Origin: Protonemura montana
Lineage: Eukaryota > Arthropoda > Insecta > Plecoptera > Nemouridae
Length of the DNA stretch: 64,000 bases
Assembly: GCA_947568835.1 (NCBI GenBank)
Contig: CANOQG010000004.1
Location: 1-64,000, forward strand
Direction: 5' to 3'
In this document: positions 33,156 to 46,620 of the stretch, piece by piece
Layout of the letters: every line of letters begins with the position of its first letter
Position numbering within the stretch: position 1 is the first letter of the stretch
The notes under the pieces: model-generated
Database searches by the model: none
What the model saw: the letters and a program-made list of their open reading frames with translations, nothing else
Told to the model about the DNA's origin: nothing
Position numbers and translations under genes: made by a program

Positions 33156-36100
33156 TCCCATACGCTCCAGACATTCTGCCACGCTAGCCAGTGGCTCCAG
33201 ACTATCTGCCACGCTAGCCAGAGGCTGCAGACACTCTGCAATGCTAGCCAGACGCTCCAGACACTCTGCCACGCTAGCTAGACGCTCCAGACACTCTGAT
33301 TCGCTACTTAGACGCTTCAGACACCTTGCCTCGCTACCCAGACGCTCCAGACACTCTGCCTCGCTACCTAGACGCTTCAGACTATCTGCCACGCTAATCA
33401 GTGGCTCCAGACACTCTGCCACGCTAGCTTGACGCTCCAGGCACTCTGCCTCGCTACTTAGACGCTCCAGACACTCTGCCTCGCTAGCCAGGCACTCCAG
33501 ACACTCTGGTTCGCTACTCAGACGCTCCAGACACTCTGCCCCGCTAGCCAGCCGCTTAAGACACTCTGCCACGCTAGCTAGACGCTCCAGACACTCTGCC
33601 ACGTTAGCCAGACGCTCCAGACACTCTGATTCGCTACCCAGACGTTCCAGACACTTTGCCTCGCTACCCAGACGCTCCAGACTATCTGCAACGCTAGCCA
33701 GAGGCTCCAGACACTCTGCCACGCTAGCTAGACGAACCAGACACTCTGCCTTGCTACCCAGAATCTCCAGACACTCTGCCACGCTAGCCAGTGGCTCCAG
33801 CCACTCTGCCAAGCTAGCTAGACGCTCCAGGCACTCTGCCTCGCTACTTAGACGCTCCAGACCCTCTGCCTCGCTAGCCAGCCGCTCCAGACACTCTACT
33901 ACGCTAGCCTGACACTCCAGACACTCTACCACGCAAGCTAGACGCTCCAGGCACTCTGCCTCGCTACTTAGACGCTCCAGAGACTCTGCCTCGCTAGCCA
34001 GGCGCTCCAGACACTCTGCCACGCTAGCCAGACGCTCCAGACTCTCTGATTCGCTACCCAGACGTTCAAGACACTTTGCCTCGCTCCCCAGACGCTCCAG
34101 ACTCTCTGCCTCATTCGCCAGGCGCTTCAGAAGCTCTGCCTCGCTAGCCAGGCGCTCCAGACACTCTGCCATGCTAGCCAGACGCTCCAGACGATCTGCT
34201 ACGCTAGCCAGAGGCTCCAGACACTCTGCCACGCTAGATAGACGCTCCAGACACTCTGCCTTGCTAGCCAGACGCTCCAGACTATCTGCAACGCTAGCTA
34301 GAGGCTCCAGACACTCTGCCACGCTAGCTAGACGCTCCAGACACTCTGCCTTGCTACCCAGAATATCCAGACACTCTGCCACGCTAGCCAGAGGCTCCAG
34401 ACACTCTGCCACGCTAGCTAGACGAACCAGACACTCTGCCTTGCTACCCAGAATCTCCAGACACTCTGCCACGCTAGCCAGTGGCTCCAGCCACTCTGCC
34501 ACGCTAGCTAGACGCTCCAGGCACTCTGCCTCGCTACTTAGACGCTCCAGACACTCTGCCTCGCTAGCCTGCCGCTCCAGACACTCTACTACGCTAGCTA
34601 GACACTCCAGACACTCTACCACGCAAGCTAGACGCTCCAGGCACTCTGCCTCGCTAGCCAGGCGCTTCAGACACTCTGGCTGGCTACCCAGACGCTCCAG
34701 ACACACTGCCTCGCTAGCCAGCCACTCCAGACACTCTGCCACGCTAGCCAGAGGCTGCAGACACTCTGCAATGCTAGCCAGACGCTCCAGACACTCTGCC
34801 ACGCTAGCCAGAGGCTGAAGACACTCTGCAATGCTAGCCAGACGCTCCAGACACTCTGCCTCGCTAGCCAGCCGCTTAAGACACTCTGCCACGCTAGCTA
34901 GACGCTCCAGACTCTCTGTTACGCTAGCCAGACGCTCCAGACACTCTGATTCGCTACCCAGACGTTCCAGACACTTTGCCTCGCTACCCAGACCCTCCAG
35001 ACTATCTGCAACGCTAGCCAGAGGCTCCAGACACTCTGCCACGCTAGCTAGACGAACCAGACACTCTGCCTTGCTACCCAGAATCTCCAGACACTCTGCC
35101 ACGCTAGCTAGACGCTCCAGGCACTCTGCCTCGCTACTTAGACGCTCCAGACACTCTGCCTCGCTAGACAGCCGCTCCAGACACTCTACTACGCTAGCCA
35201 GACACTCCAGACACTCTACCACGCAAGCTAGACGCTCCAGGCACTCTGCCTCGCTACTTAGACGCTCCAGACACTCTGCCTCGCTAGCCAGGCGCTTCAG
35301 ACACTCTGGCTGGCTACCCAGACGCTCCAGACACACTGCCTCGCTAGCCAGCCTCTCCAGACACTCTACCACGCTAGCCAGACACTCCAGACACTCTACC
35401 ACGCAAGCTAGCCGCTCCAGGCACTCTGCCTCGCTAGCCAAGCGTTCCAGACACTCTGGCTCGCTTCCATACGCTCCAGGAATTTCTGCCTCGCTAGCCA
35501 GTGGCTCCAGACTATCTGCCACGCTAGCCAGAGGCTGCAGAAACTCTGCAATGCTAGCGAGACGATCCAGACACTCTGCCACGCTAGCCAGAGGCTGAAG
35601 ACACTCTGCAATGCTAGCCAGACGATCCAGACACTCTGCCACGCTAGCTAGACGCTCCAGACACTCTGATTCGCTACTTAGACGCTCCAGACACCTTGCC
35701 TCGCTACCCAGACGCTCCAGACACTCTGCCTCGCTACCCAGACGCTTCAGACTATCTGCCACGCTTATCAGTGGCTCCAGACACTCTGCCACGCTAGCTA
35801 GACGCTCCAGGCACTCTGCCACGCTAGCCAGACGCTCCAGACACTCTGATTCGCTACCCAGACGTTCAAGACACTTTGCCTCGCTCCCCAGACGCTCCAG
35901 ACACTCTGCCTCGTTAGCCAGGCGCTTCAGAAGCTCTGCCTCGCTAGCCAGGCGCTCCAGACACTCTGCCATGCTAGCCAGACGCTCCAGACTATCTGCT
36001 ACGCTAGCCAGAAGCTCCAGACACTCTGCCACGCTAGATAGACGCTCCAGACACTCTGCCTTGCTAGCCAGACGCTCCAGACTATCTGCAACGCTAGCCA

Positions 36101-37322
36101 GAGGCTCTAGACACTCTGCCTTGCTACCCAGAATCTCCAGACACTCTGCCACGCTAGCCAGTGGCTCCAGCCACTCTGCCAGGCTAGCTAGACGCTCCAG
36201 GCACTCTGCCTCGCTACTTAGACGCTCCAGACACTCTGCCTCGCTTGCCAGGCGCTTCAGACACTCTGGCTGGCTACCCAGACGCTCCAGACACTCTGCC
36301 TCGCTAGCCAGCCTCTCTAGACACTCTACCACGCTAGCCAGACGCTCCAGACACTCTACCACGCAAGCTTGACGCTCCAGGCACTCTGCCTCGCTAGCCA
36401 GGCGTTCCAGACACTCTGGCTCGCTTCCATACGCTCCACACTTTCTGCCTCGCTAGCCAGTGGCTCCAGACTATCTGCCACGCTAGCCAGAGGCTGCAGA
36501 CACTCTGCAATGCTAGCCAGACGCTCCAGACATTCTGCCACGCTAGCCAGAGGCTAAAGACACTCTGCAATGCTAGCCAGACGCTCCAGACACTCTGCCA
36601 CGCTAGCTAGACGCTCCAGACACTCTAAATCGCTACTTAGACGCTCCTGACACCTTGCCTCGATACCCAGACGCTCCAGACACTCTGCCTCGCTACCTAG
36701 ACGCTTCAGACTATCTGCCACGCTAATCAGTGGCTCCAGACACTCTGCCACGCTAGCTAGACGCTCCAGGCACTCTGCCTCGCTACTTAGACGCTCCAGA
36801 CACTCTGCCTCGCTAGCCAGGCACTCCAGACACTCTGGTTCGCTACTCAGACGCTCCAGACACTCTGCCTCGCTAGCCAGCCGTTTAAGACACTCTGCCA
36901 CGCTAGCTAGACGCTCCAGACACTCTGCCACGCTAGCCAGACGCTCCAGACACTCTGATTCGCTACCCAGACGTTCCAGACACTTTGCCTCGCTACCCAG
37001 ACTCTCCAGACTATCTGCAACGCTAGCCAGAGGCTCTAGACACTCTGCCACGCTAGCTAGACGCTCCAGACACTCTGCCTTGCTACCCAGAATCTCCAGA
37101 CACTCTGCCACGCTAGCCAGTGGCTCCAGCCACTCTGCCACGCTAGTTAGACGCTCCAGGCACTCTGCCTCGCTACTTAGACGCTCCAGACACTCTGCCT
37201 CGCTAGCCAGCCGCTCCAGACACTCTACCACGCTAGCCAGACACTCCAGACACTCTACCACGCAAGCTTGACGCTCCAGGCACTCTGCTTCGCTTGCCAG
37301 GCGTTCCAGACACTCTGGCTCG

Positions 37323-40300
37323 CTCCCATACGCTCCAGACTTTCTGCCACGCTAGCTAGTGGCTCCAGACTATCTTCCACGCTAGCCAGAGGCTGCAGAC
37401 ACTCTGCAATGCTAGATAGACGCTCCAGACACTCTGCCACGCTAGCTAGACGCTCCAGACACTCTGATTCGCTACTTAGACGCTCCAGACACCTTGCCTC
37501 GCTACCCAGACGCTCCAGACACTCTGCCTCGCTACCTAGACGCTCCAGGCACTCTGCCTCGATACTTAGACGCTCCAGACACTCTGCCTCGCTAGCCAGG
37601 CACTCCAGACACTCTGGTTCGCTACTCAGACGCTCCAGACACTCTGCCCCGCTAGCCAGCCGCTTAAGACACTCTGCCACGCTAGCTAGACGCTCCAGAC
37701 ACTCTGCCCCCTAGCCAGACGCTCCAGACACTCTGATTCGCTACCCAGACGTTCCAGACACTTTGCCTCGCTACCCAGACGCTCCAGACTATCTGCAACG
37801 CTAGCCAGAGGCTCCAGACACTCTGCCACGCTAGCTAGACGAACCAGACACTCTGCCTTGCTACCCAGAATCTCCAGACACTCTGCCACGCTAGCCAGTG
37901 GCTCCAGCCACTCTGCCAAGCTAGCTAGACGCTCCAGGCACTCTGCCTCGCTACTTAGACGCTCCAGACACTTTGCCTCGCTAGCCAGCCGCTTCAGACA
38001 CTCTACTACGCTAGCCAGACACTCCAGACACTCTTCCACGCAAGCTAGACGCTCCAGGCACTCTGCCTCGCTACTAAGACGCTCCAGACACTCTGCCTCG
38101 CTAGCCAGGCGCTCCAGACACTCTGCCACGCTAGCCAGACGCTCCAGACACTCTGATTCGCTACCCAGACGTTCAAGACACTTTGCCTCGCTCCCCAGAC
38201 GCTCCAGACACTCTGCCTCGTTAGCCAGGCGCTTCAGAAGCTCTGCCTCGCTAGCCAGGCGCTCCAAACACTCTGCCATGCTAGCCAGAGGCTCCAGACT
38301 ATCTGCTACGCTAGCCAGAGGCTCCAGACACTCTGCCACGCTAGATAGACGCTCCAGACACTCTGCCTTGCTAGCCAGACGCTCCAGACTATCTGCAACG
38401 CTAGCCAGAGGCTCCAGACACTCTGCCACGCTAGCTAGACGCTTCAGACACTCTGCCTTGCTACCCAGAATCTCCAGACACTCTGCCACGCTAGCCAGAG
38501 GCTCCAGACACTCTGCCACGCTAGCTAGACGAACCAGACACTCTGCCTTGCTACCCAGAATCTCCAGACACTCTGCCACGCTAGCCAGTGGCTCCAGCCA
38601 CTCTGCCACGCTAGCTAGACGATCCAGGCACTCTGCCTCGCTACTTAGACGCTCCAGACACTCTGCCTCGCTAGCCAGCCGCTCCAGACACTCTACTACG
38701 CTAGCCAGACACTCCAGACACTCTACCACGCAAGCTAGACGCTCCAGGCACTCTGCCTCGCTTGCCAGGCGTTCCAGACACTCTGGCTCGCTCCCATACG
38801 CTCCAGACTTTCTGCCACGCTAGCTAGTGGCTCCAGACTATCTGCCACGCTAGCCAGAGGCTGCAGACACTCTGCAATGCTAGCCAGACGCTCCAGACAC
38901 TCTGCCACGCTAGCTAGACGCTCCAGACACTCTGATTCGCTACTTAGACGCTCCAGACACCTTGCCTCGCTACCCAGACGCTTCAGACACTCTGCCTCGC
39001 TACCTAGACGCTCCAGGCACTCTGCCTCGCTACTGAGACGCTCCAGACACTCTGCCTCGCTAGCCAGGCACTCCAGACACTCTGGTTCGCTATTCAGACG
39101 CTCCAGACACTATGCCCCGCTAGCCAGCCGCTTAAGACACTCTGCCACGCTAGCTAGACGCTCCAGACACTCTGCCACGCTAGCCAGACGCTCCAGACAC
39201 TCTGATTCGCTACCCAGACGTTCCAGACACTTTGCCTCGCTACCCAGACGCTCCAGACTATCTGCAACGCTAGCCAGAGGCTCCAGACAATCTGCCACGC
39301 TAGCAAGACGAACCAGACACTCTGCCTTGCTACCCAGAATCTCCAGACACTCTGCCACGCTAGCCAGTGGCTCCAGCCACTCTGCCAAGCTAGCTAGACG
39401 CTCCAGGCACTCTGCCTCGCTACTTAGACGCTCCAGACACTCTGCCTCGCTAGCCAGCCGCTCCAGACACTCTACTACGCTAGCCAGACACTCCAGACAC
39501 TCTACCACGCAAGCTAGACGCTCCAGGCACTCTGCCTCGCTACTTAGACGCTCCAGACACTCTGCCTCGCTAGCCAGGCGCTCCAGACACTCTGCCACGC
39601 TAGCCGGACGCTCCAGACACTCTGATTCGCTACCCAGACGTTCAAGACACTTTGCCTCGCTCCCCAGACGCTCCAGACACTCTGCCTCGTTAGCCAGGCG
39701 CTTCAGAAGCTCTGCCTCGCTAGCCAGGCGCTCCAGACACTCTGCCATGCTAGCCAGACGCTCCAGACTATCTGCTACGCTAGCCAGAGGCTCCAGACAC
39801 TCTGCCACGCTAGATAGACGCTCCAGACACTCTGCCTTAAAAGCCAGACGCTCCAGACTATCTGCAACGCTAGCCAGAGGCTCCAGACACTCTGCCACGC
39901 TAGCTAGACGCTCCAAACACTCTGCCTTGCTACCCAGAATCTCCAGACACTCTGCCACGCTAGCCAGAGGCTCCAGACACTCTGCCACGCTAGCTAGACG
40001 AACCAGACACTCTGCCTTGCTACCCAGAATCTCCAGACACTCTGCCACGCTAGCCAGTGGCTCCAGCCACTCTGCCACGCTAGCTAGACGCTCCAGGCAC
40101 TCTGCCTCGCTACTTAGACGCTCCAGACACTCTGCCTCGCTAGCCAGCCGCTCCAGACACTCTACTACGCTAGCCAGACACTCCAGACACTCTACCACGC
40201 AAGCTAGACGCTCCAGGCACTCTGCCTCGCTAGCCAGGCGCTTCAGACACTCTGGCTGGCTACCCAGACGCTCCAGACACACTGCCTCGCTAGCCAGCCT

Positions 40301-43300
40301 CTCCAGACACTCTACCACGCTAGCCAGACACTCCAGACACTCTACCACGCAAGCTAGACGCTCCAGGCACTCTGCCTCGCTAGCCAGGCGTTCCAGACAC
40401 TCTGGCTCGCTTCCATACGCTCCAGGAATTTCTGCCTCGCTAGCCAGTGGCTCCAGACTATCTGCCACGCTAACCAGAGGCTGCAGACACTCTGCAATGC
40501 TAGCCAGACGATCCAGACACTCTGCCACGCTAGCCAGAGGCTTAAGACACTCTGCAATGCTAGCCAGACGCTCCAGACACTCTGCCACGCTAGCTAGACG
40601 CTCCAGACACTCTGATTCGCTACTTAGACGCTCCAGACACCTTGCCTCGCTACCCAGACGCTCCAGACACTCTGCCTCGCTACCTAGACGCTTCAGACTA
40701 TCTGCCACGCTAATCAGTGGCTCCAGACACTCTGCCACGCTAGCTAGACGCTCCAGGCACTCTGCCTCGCTACTTAGACGCTCCAGACACTGTGCCTCGC
40801 TAGCCAGGCATTCCAGACACTCTGATTCGCTACCCAGACGTTCCAGACACTTTGCCTCGCTACCCAGACGCTCCAGACTATCTGCAACGCTAGCCAGAGG
40901 CTCCAGACACTCTGCCACGCTAGCTAGACGCTCCAGACACTCTGCCTTGCTACCCAGAATCTCCAGACACTCTGCCACGCTAGCCAATGGCTCCAGCTAC
41001 TCTGCCACGCTAGCTAGACGCTCCAGGCACTCTGCCTCGCTACTTAGACGCTCCAGACACTCTGCCTCGCTAGCCAGCCGCTCCAGACACTCTACCACGC
41101 TAGCCAGACACTCCAGACACTCTACCACGCAAGCTAGACGCTCCAGGCACTCTGCCTCGCTACTTAGACGCTCCAGACACTGTGCCTCGCTAGCCAGGCG
41201 CTCCAGACACTCTGCCACGCTAGCCAGACGCTCCAGACACTCTGATTCGCTACCCAGACGTTCAAGACACTTTGCCTCGCTCCCCAGACGCTCCAGACAC
41301 TCTGCCTCGTTAGCCAGGCGCTTCAGAAGCTCTGCCTCGCTAGCCAGGCGCTCCAGACACTCTGCCATGCTAGCCAGACGCTCCAGACTATCTGCTACGC
41401 TAGCCAGAGGCTCCAGACACTCCGCCACGCTAGATAGACGCTCCAGACACTCTGCCTTGATAGCCAGACGCTCCAGACTATCTGCAACGCTAGCCAGAGG
41501 CTCCAGACACTCTGCCACGCTAGCTAGACGCTCCAGACACTCTGCCTTGCTACCCAGAATCTCCAGACACTCTGCCACGCTAGCCAGAGGCTCCAGACAC
41601 TCTGCCACGCTAGCTAGACGAACCAGACACTCTGCCTTGCTACCCAGAATCTCCAGACACTCTGCCACGCTAGCCAGTGGCTCCAGCCACTCTGCCACGC
41701 TAGCTAGACGCTCCAGGCACTCTGCCTCGCTACTTAGACGCTCCAGACACTCTGCCTCGCTAGCCAGCCGCTCCAGACACTCTACTACGCTAGCCAGACA
41801 CTCCAGACACTCTACCACGCAAGCTAGACGCTCCAGGCACTCTGCCTCGCTAGCCAGGCGCTTCAGACACTCTGGCTGGCTACCCAGACGCTCCAGACAC
41901 ACTGCCTCGCTAGCCAGCCTCTCCAGACACTCTACCACGCTAGCCAGACACTCCAGACACTCTACCACGCAAGCTAGACGCTCCAGGCACTCTGCCTCGC
42001 TAGCCAGGCGTTCCAGACACTCTGGCTCGCTTCCATACGCTCCAGGAATTTCTGCCTCGCTAGCCAGTGGCTCCAGACTATCTGCCACGCTAACCAGAGG
42101 CTGCAGACACTCTGCAATGCTAGCCAGACGATCCAGACACTCTGCCACGCTAGCCAGAGGCTGAAGACACTCTGCAATGCTAGCCAGACGCTCCAGACAC
42201 TCTGCCACGCTAGCTAGACGCTCCAGACACTCTGATTCGCTACTTAGACGCTCCAGACACCTTGCCTCGCTACCCAGACGCTCCAGACACTCTGCCTCGC
42301 TACCTCGACGCTTCAGACTATCTGCCACGCTAATCAGTGGCTCCAGACACTCTGCCACGCTAGCTAGACGCTCCAGGCACTCTGCCTCGCTACTAAGACG
42401 CTCCAGACACTGTGCCTCGCTTGCCAGGCGTTCCAGACACTCTGGCTCGCTCCCATACGCTCCAGACTTTCTGCCACGCTAGCTAGTGGCTCCAGACTAT
42501 CTGCCACGCTAGCCAGAGGCTGCAGACACTCTGCAATGCTAGCTAGACGCTCCAGACACTCTGCTACGCTAGCTAGACGCTCCAGACACTCTGATTCGCT
42601 ACTTAGACGCTCCAGACACCTTGCCTCGCTACCCAGACGCTCCAGACACTCTGCCTCGCTACCTAGACGCTCCAGGCACTCTGCCTCGCTACTTAGACGC
42701 TCCAGACACTCTGCCTTGTTACCCAGAATCTCCAGACACTCTGCCACGCTAGCCAGTGGCTCCAGCCACTCTGCCACGCTAGTTAGACGCTCCAGGCACT
42801 CTGCCTCGCTACTTAGACGCTCCAGACACTCTGCCTCGCTAGCCAGCCGCTCCAGACACTCTACCACGCTAGCCAGACACTCCAGACACTCTACCACGCA
42901 AGCTAGACGCTCCAGGCACTCTGCTTCGCTTGGCAGGCGTTCCAGACACTCTGGCTCGCTCCCATACGCTCCAGACTTTCTGCCACGCTAGCTAGTGGCT
43001 CCAGACTATCTGCCACGCTAGCCAGAGGCTGCAGACACTCTGCAATGCTAGCTAGACGCTCCAGACACTCTGCCACGCTAGCTAGACGCTCCAGACACTC
43101 TGATTCGCTACTTAGACGCTCCAGACACCTTGCCTCGCTACCCAGACGCTCCAGACACTCTGCCTCGCTACCTAGACGCTCCAGGCACTCTGCCTCGCTA
43201 CTTAGACGCTCCAGACACTCTGCCTCGCTAGCCAGGCACTCCAGACACTCTGGTTCGCTACTCAGACGCTCCAGACACTCTGCCCCGCTAGCCAGCCGCT

Positions 43301-46300
43301 TAAGACACTCTGCCACGCTAGCTAGACGCTCCAGACACTCTGCCACGCTAGCCAGACGCTCCAGACACTCTGATTCGCTACCCAGACGTTCCAGACACTT
43401 TGCCTCGCTACCCAGACGCTCCAGACTATCTGCAACGCTAGCCAGAGGCTCCAGACACTCTGCCACGCTAGCTAGACGAACCAGACACTCTGCCTTGCTA
43501 CCCAGAATCTCCAGACACTCTGCCACGCTAGCCAGTGGCTCCAGCCACTCTGCCAAGCTAGCTAGACGCTCCAGGCACTCTGCCTCGCTACTTAGACGCT
43601 CCAGACACTTTGCCTCGCTAGCCAGCCGCTCCAGACACTCTACTACGCTAGCCAGACACTCCAGACACTCTTCCACGCAAGCTAGACGCTCCAGGCACTC
43701 TGCCTCGCTACTTAGACGCTCCAGACACTCTGCCTCGCTAGCCAGGCGCTCCAGACACTCTGCCACGCTAGCCAGACGCTCCAGACACTCTGATTCGCTA
43801 CCCAGACGTTCAAGACACTTTGCCTCGCTCCTTAGACGCTCCAGACACTCTGCCTCGTTAGCCAGGCGCTTCAGAAGCTCTGCCTCGCTAGCCAGGCGCT
43901 CCAAACACTCTGCCATGCTAGCCAGAGGCTCCAGACTATCTGCTACGCTAGCCAGAGGCTCCAGACACTCTGCCACGCTAGATAGACGCTCCAGACACTC
44001 TGCCTTGCTAGCCAGACGCTCCAGACTATCTGCAACGCTAGCCAGAGGCTCCAGACACTCTGCCACGCTAGCTAGACGCTTCAGACACTCTGCCTTGCTA
44101 CCCAGAATCTCCAGACACTCTGCCACGCTAGCCAGAGGCTCCAGACACTCTGCCACGCTAGCTAGACAAACCAGACACTCTGCCTTGCTACCCAGAATCT
44201 CCAGACACTCTGCCACGCTAGCCAGTGGCTCCAGCCACTCTGCCACGCTAGCTAGACGCTCCAGGCACTCTGCCTCGCTACTTAGACGCTCCAGACACTC
44301 TGCCTCGCTAGCCAGCCGCTCCAGACACTCTACTACGCTAGCCAGACACTCCAGACACTCTACCACGCAAGCTAGACGCTCCAGGCACTCTGCCTCGCTT
44401 GCCAGGCGTTCCAGACACTCTGGCTCGCTCCCATACGCTCCAGACTTTCTGCCACGCTAGCTAGTGGCTCCAGACTATCTGCCACGCTAGCCAGAGGCTG
44501 CAGACACTCTGCAATGCTAGCCAGACGCTCCAGACACTCTGCCACGCTAGCTAGACGCTCCAGACACTCTGATTCGCTACTTAGACGCTCCAGACACCTT
44601 GCCTCGCTACCCAGACGCTTCAGACACTCTGCCTCGCTACCTAGACGCTCCAGGCACTCTGCCTCGCTACTTAGACGCTCCAGACACTCTGCCTCGCTAG
44701 CCAGGCACTCCAGACACTCTGGTTCGCTACTCAGACGCTCCAGACACTATGCCCCGCTAGCCAGCCGCTTAAGACACTCTGCCACGCTAGCTAGACGCTC
44801 CAGACACTCTGCCACGCTAGCCAGACGCTCCAGACACTCTGATTCGCTACCCAGACGTTCCAGACACTTTGCCTCGCTACCCAGACGCTCCAGACTATCT
44901 GCAACGCTAGCCAGAGGCTCCAGAAACTCTGCCACGCTAGCTAGACGAACCAGACACTCTGCCTTGCTACCCAGAATCTCCAGACACTCTGCCACGCTAG
45001 CCAGTGGCTCCAGCCACTCTGCCAAGCTAGCTAGACGCTCCAGGCACTCTGCCTCGCTACTTAGACGCTCCAGACACTTTGCCTCGCTAGCCAGCCGCTC
45101 CAGACACTCTACTACGCTAGCCAGACACTCCAGACACTCTTCCACGCAAGCTAGACGCTCCAGGCACTCTGCCTCGCTACTAAGACGCTCCAGACACTCT
45201 GCCTCGCCAGCCAGGCGCTCCAGACACTCTGCCACGCTAGCCAGACGCTCCAGACACTCTGATTCGCTACCCAGACGTTCAAGACACTTTGCCTCGCTCC
45301 CCAGACGCTCCAGACACTCTGCCTCGTTAGCCAGGCGCTTCAGAAGCTCTGCCTCGCTAGCCAGGCGCTCCAAACACTCTGCCATGCTAGCCAGAGGCTC
45401 CAGACTATCTGCTACGCTAGCCAGAGGCTCCAGACACTCTGCCACGCTAGATAGACGCTCCAGACACTCTGCCTTGCTAGCCAGACGCTCCAGACTATCT
45501 GCAACGCTAGCCAGAGGCTCCAGACACTCTGCCACGCTAGCTAGACGCTTCAGACACTCTGCCTTGCTACCCAGAATCTCCAGACACTCTGCCACGCTAG
45601 CCAGAGGCTCCAGATACTCTGCCACGCTAGCTAGACAAACCAGACACTCTGCCTTGCTACCCAGAATCTCCAGACACTCTGCCACGCTAGCCAGTGGCTC
45701 CAGCCACTCTGCCACGCTAGCTAGACGCTCCAGGCACTCTGCCTCGCTACTTAGACGCTCCAGACACTCTGCCTCGCTAGCCAGCCGCTCCAGACACTCT
45801 ACTACGCTAGCCAGACACTCCAGACACTCTACCACGCAAGCTAGACGCTCCAGGCACTCTGCCTCGCTTGCCAGGCGTTCCAGACACTCTGGCTCGCTCC
45901 CATACGCTCCAGACTTTCTGCCACGCTAGCTAGTGGCTCCAGACTATCTGCCACGCTAGCCAGAGGCTGCAGACACTCTGCAATGCTAGCCAGACGCTCC
46001 AGACACTCTGCCACGCTAGCTAGACGCTCCAGACACTCTGATTCGCTACTTAGACGCTCCAGACACCTTGCCTCGCTACCCAGACGCTTCAGACAGTCTG
46101 CCTCGCTACCTAGACGCTCCAGGCACTCTGCCTCGCTACTTAGACGCTCCAGACACTCCGCCTCGCTAGCCAGGCACTCCAGACACTCTGGTTCGCTACT
46201 CAGACGCTCCAGACACTATGCCCCGCTAGCCAGCCGCTTAAGACACTCTGCCACGCTAGCTAGACGCTCCAGACACTCTGCCACGCTAGCCAGACGCTCC

Positions 46301-46620
46301 AGACACTCTGATTCGCTACCCAGACGTTCCAGACACTTTGCCTCGCTACCCAGACGCTCCAGACTATCTGCAACGCTAGCCAGAGGCTCCAGACACTCTG
46401 CCACGCTAGCTAGACGAACCAGACACTCTGCCTTGCTACCCAGAATCTCCAGACACTCTGTCACGCTAGCCAGTGGCTCCAGCCACTCTGCCAAGCTAGC
46501 TAGACGCTCCAGGCACTCTGCCTCGCTACTTAGACGCTCCAGACACTCTGCCTCGCTAGCCAGCCGCTCCAGACACTCTACTACGCTAGCCAGACACTCC
46601 AGACACTCTACCACGCAAGC
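37323..46620. repeat. Higher-order repeat zone B (1,469-bp blocks)
   Basis: The marker CTCCCATACG lies at 37323, 38791, 42450, 42959, 44428 and 45897. Blocks 42959-44428 and 44428-45897 are each 1,469 bp (49 units less 1 base). 37323-38791 is 1,468 bp because of one more short unit near 37706. The variant order is nearly the same in these blocks; a partial copy follows to about 46620. The 38791-42450 stretch contains a longer, different type that resembles zone C. Confidence 0.8.
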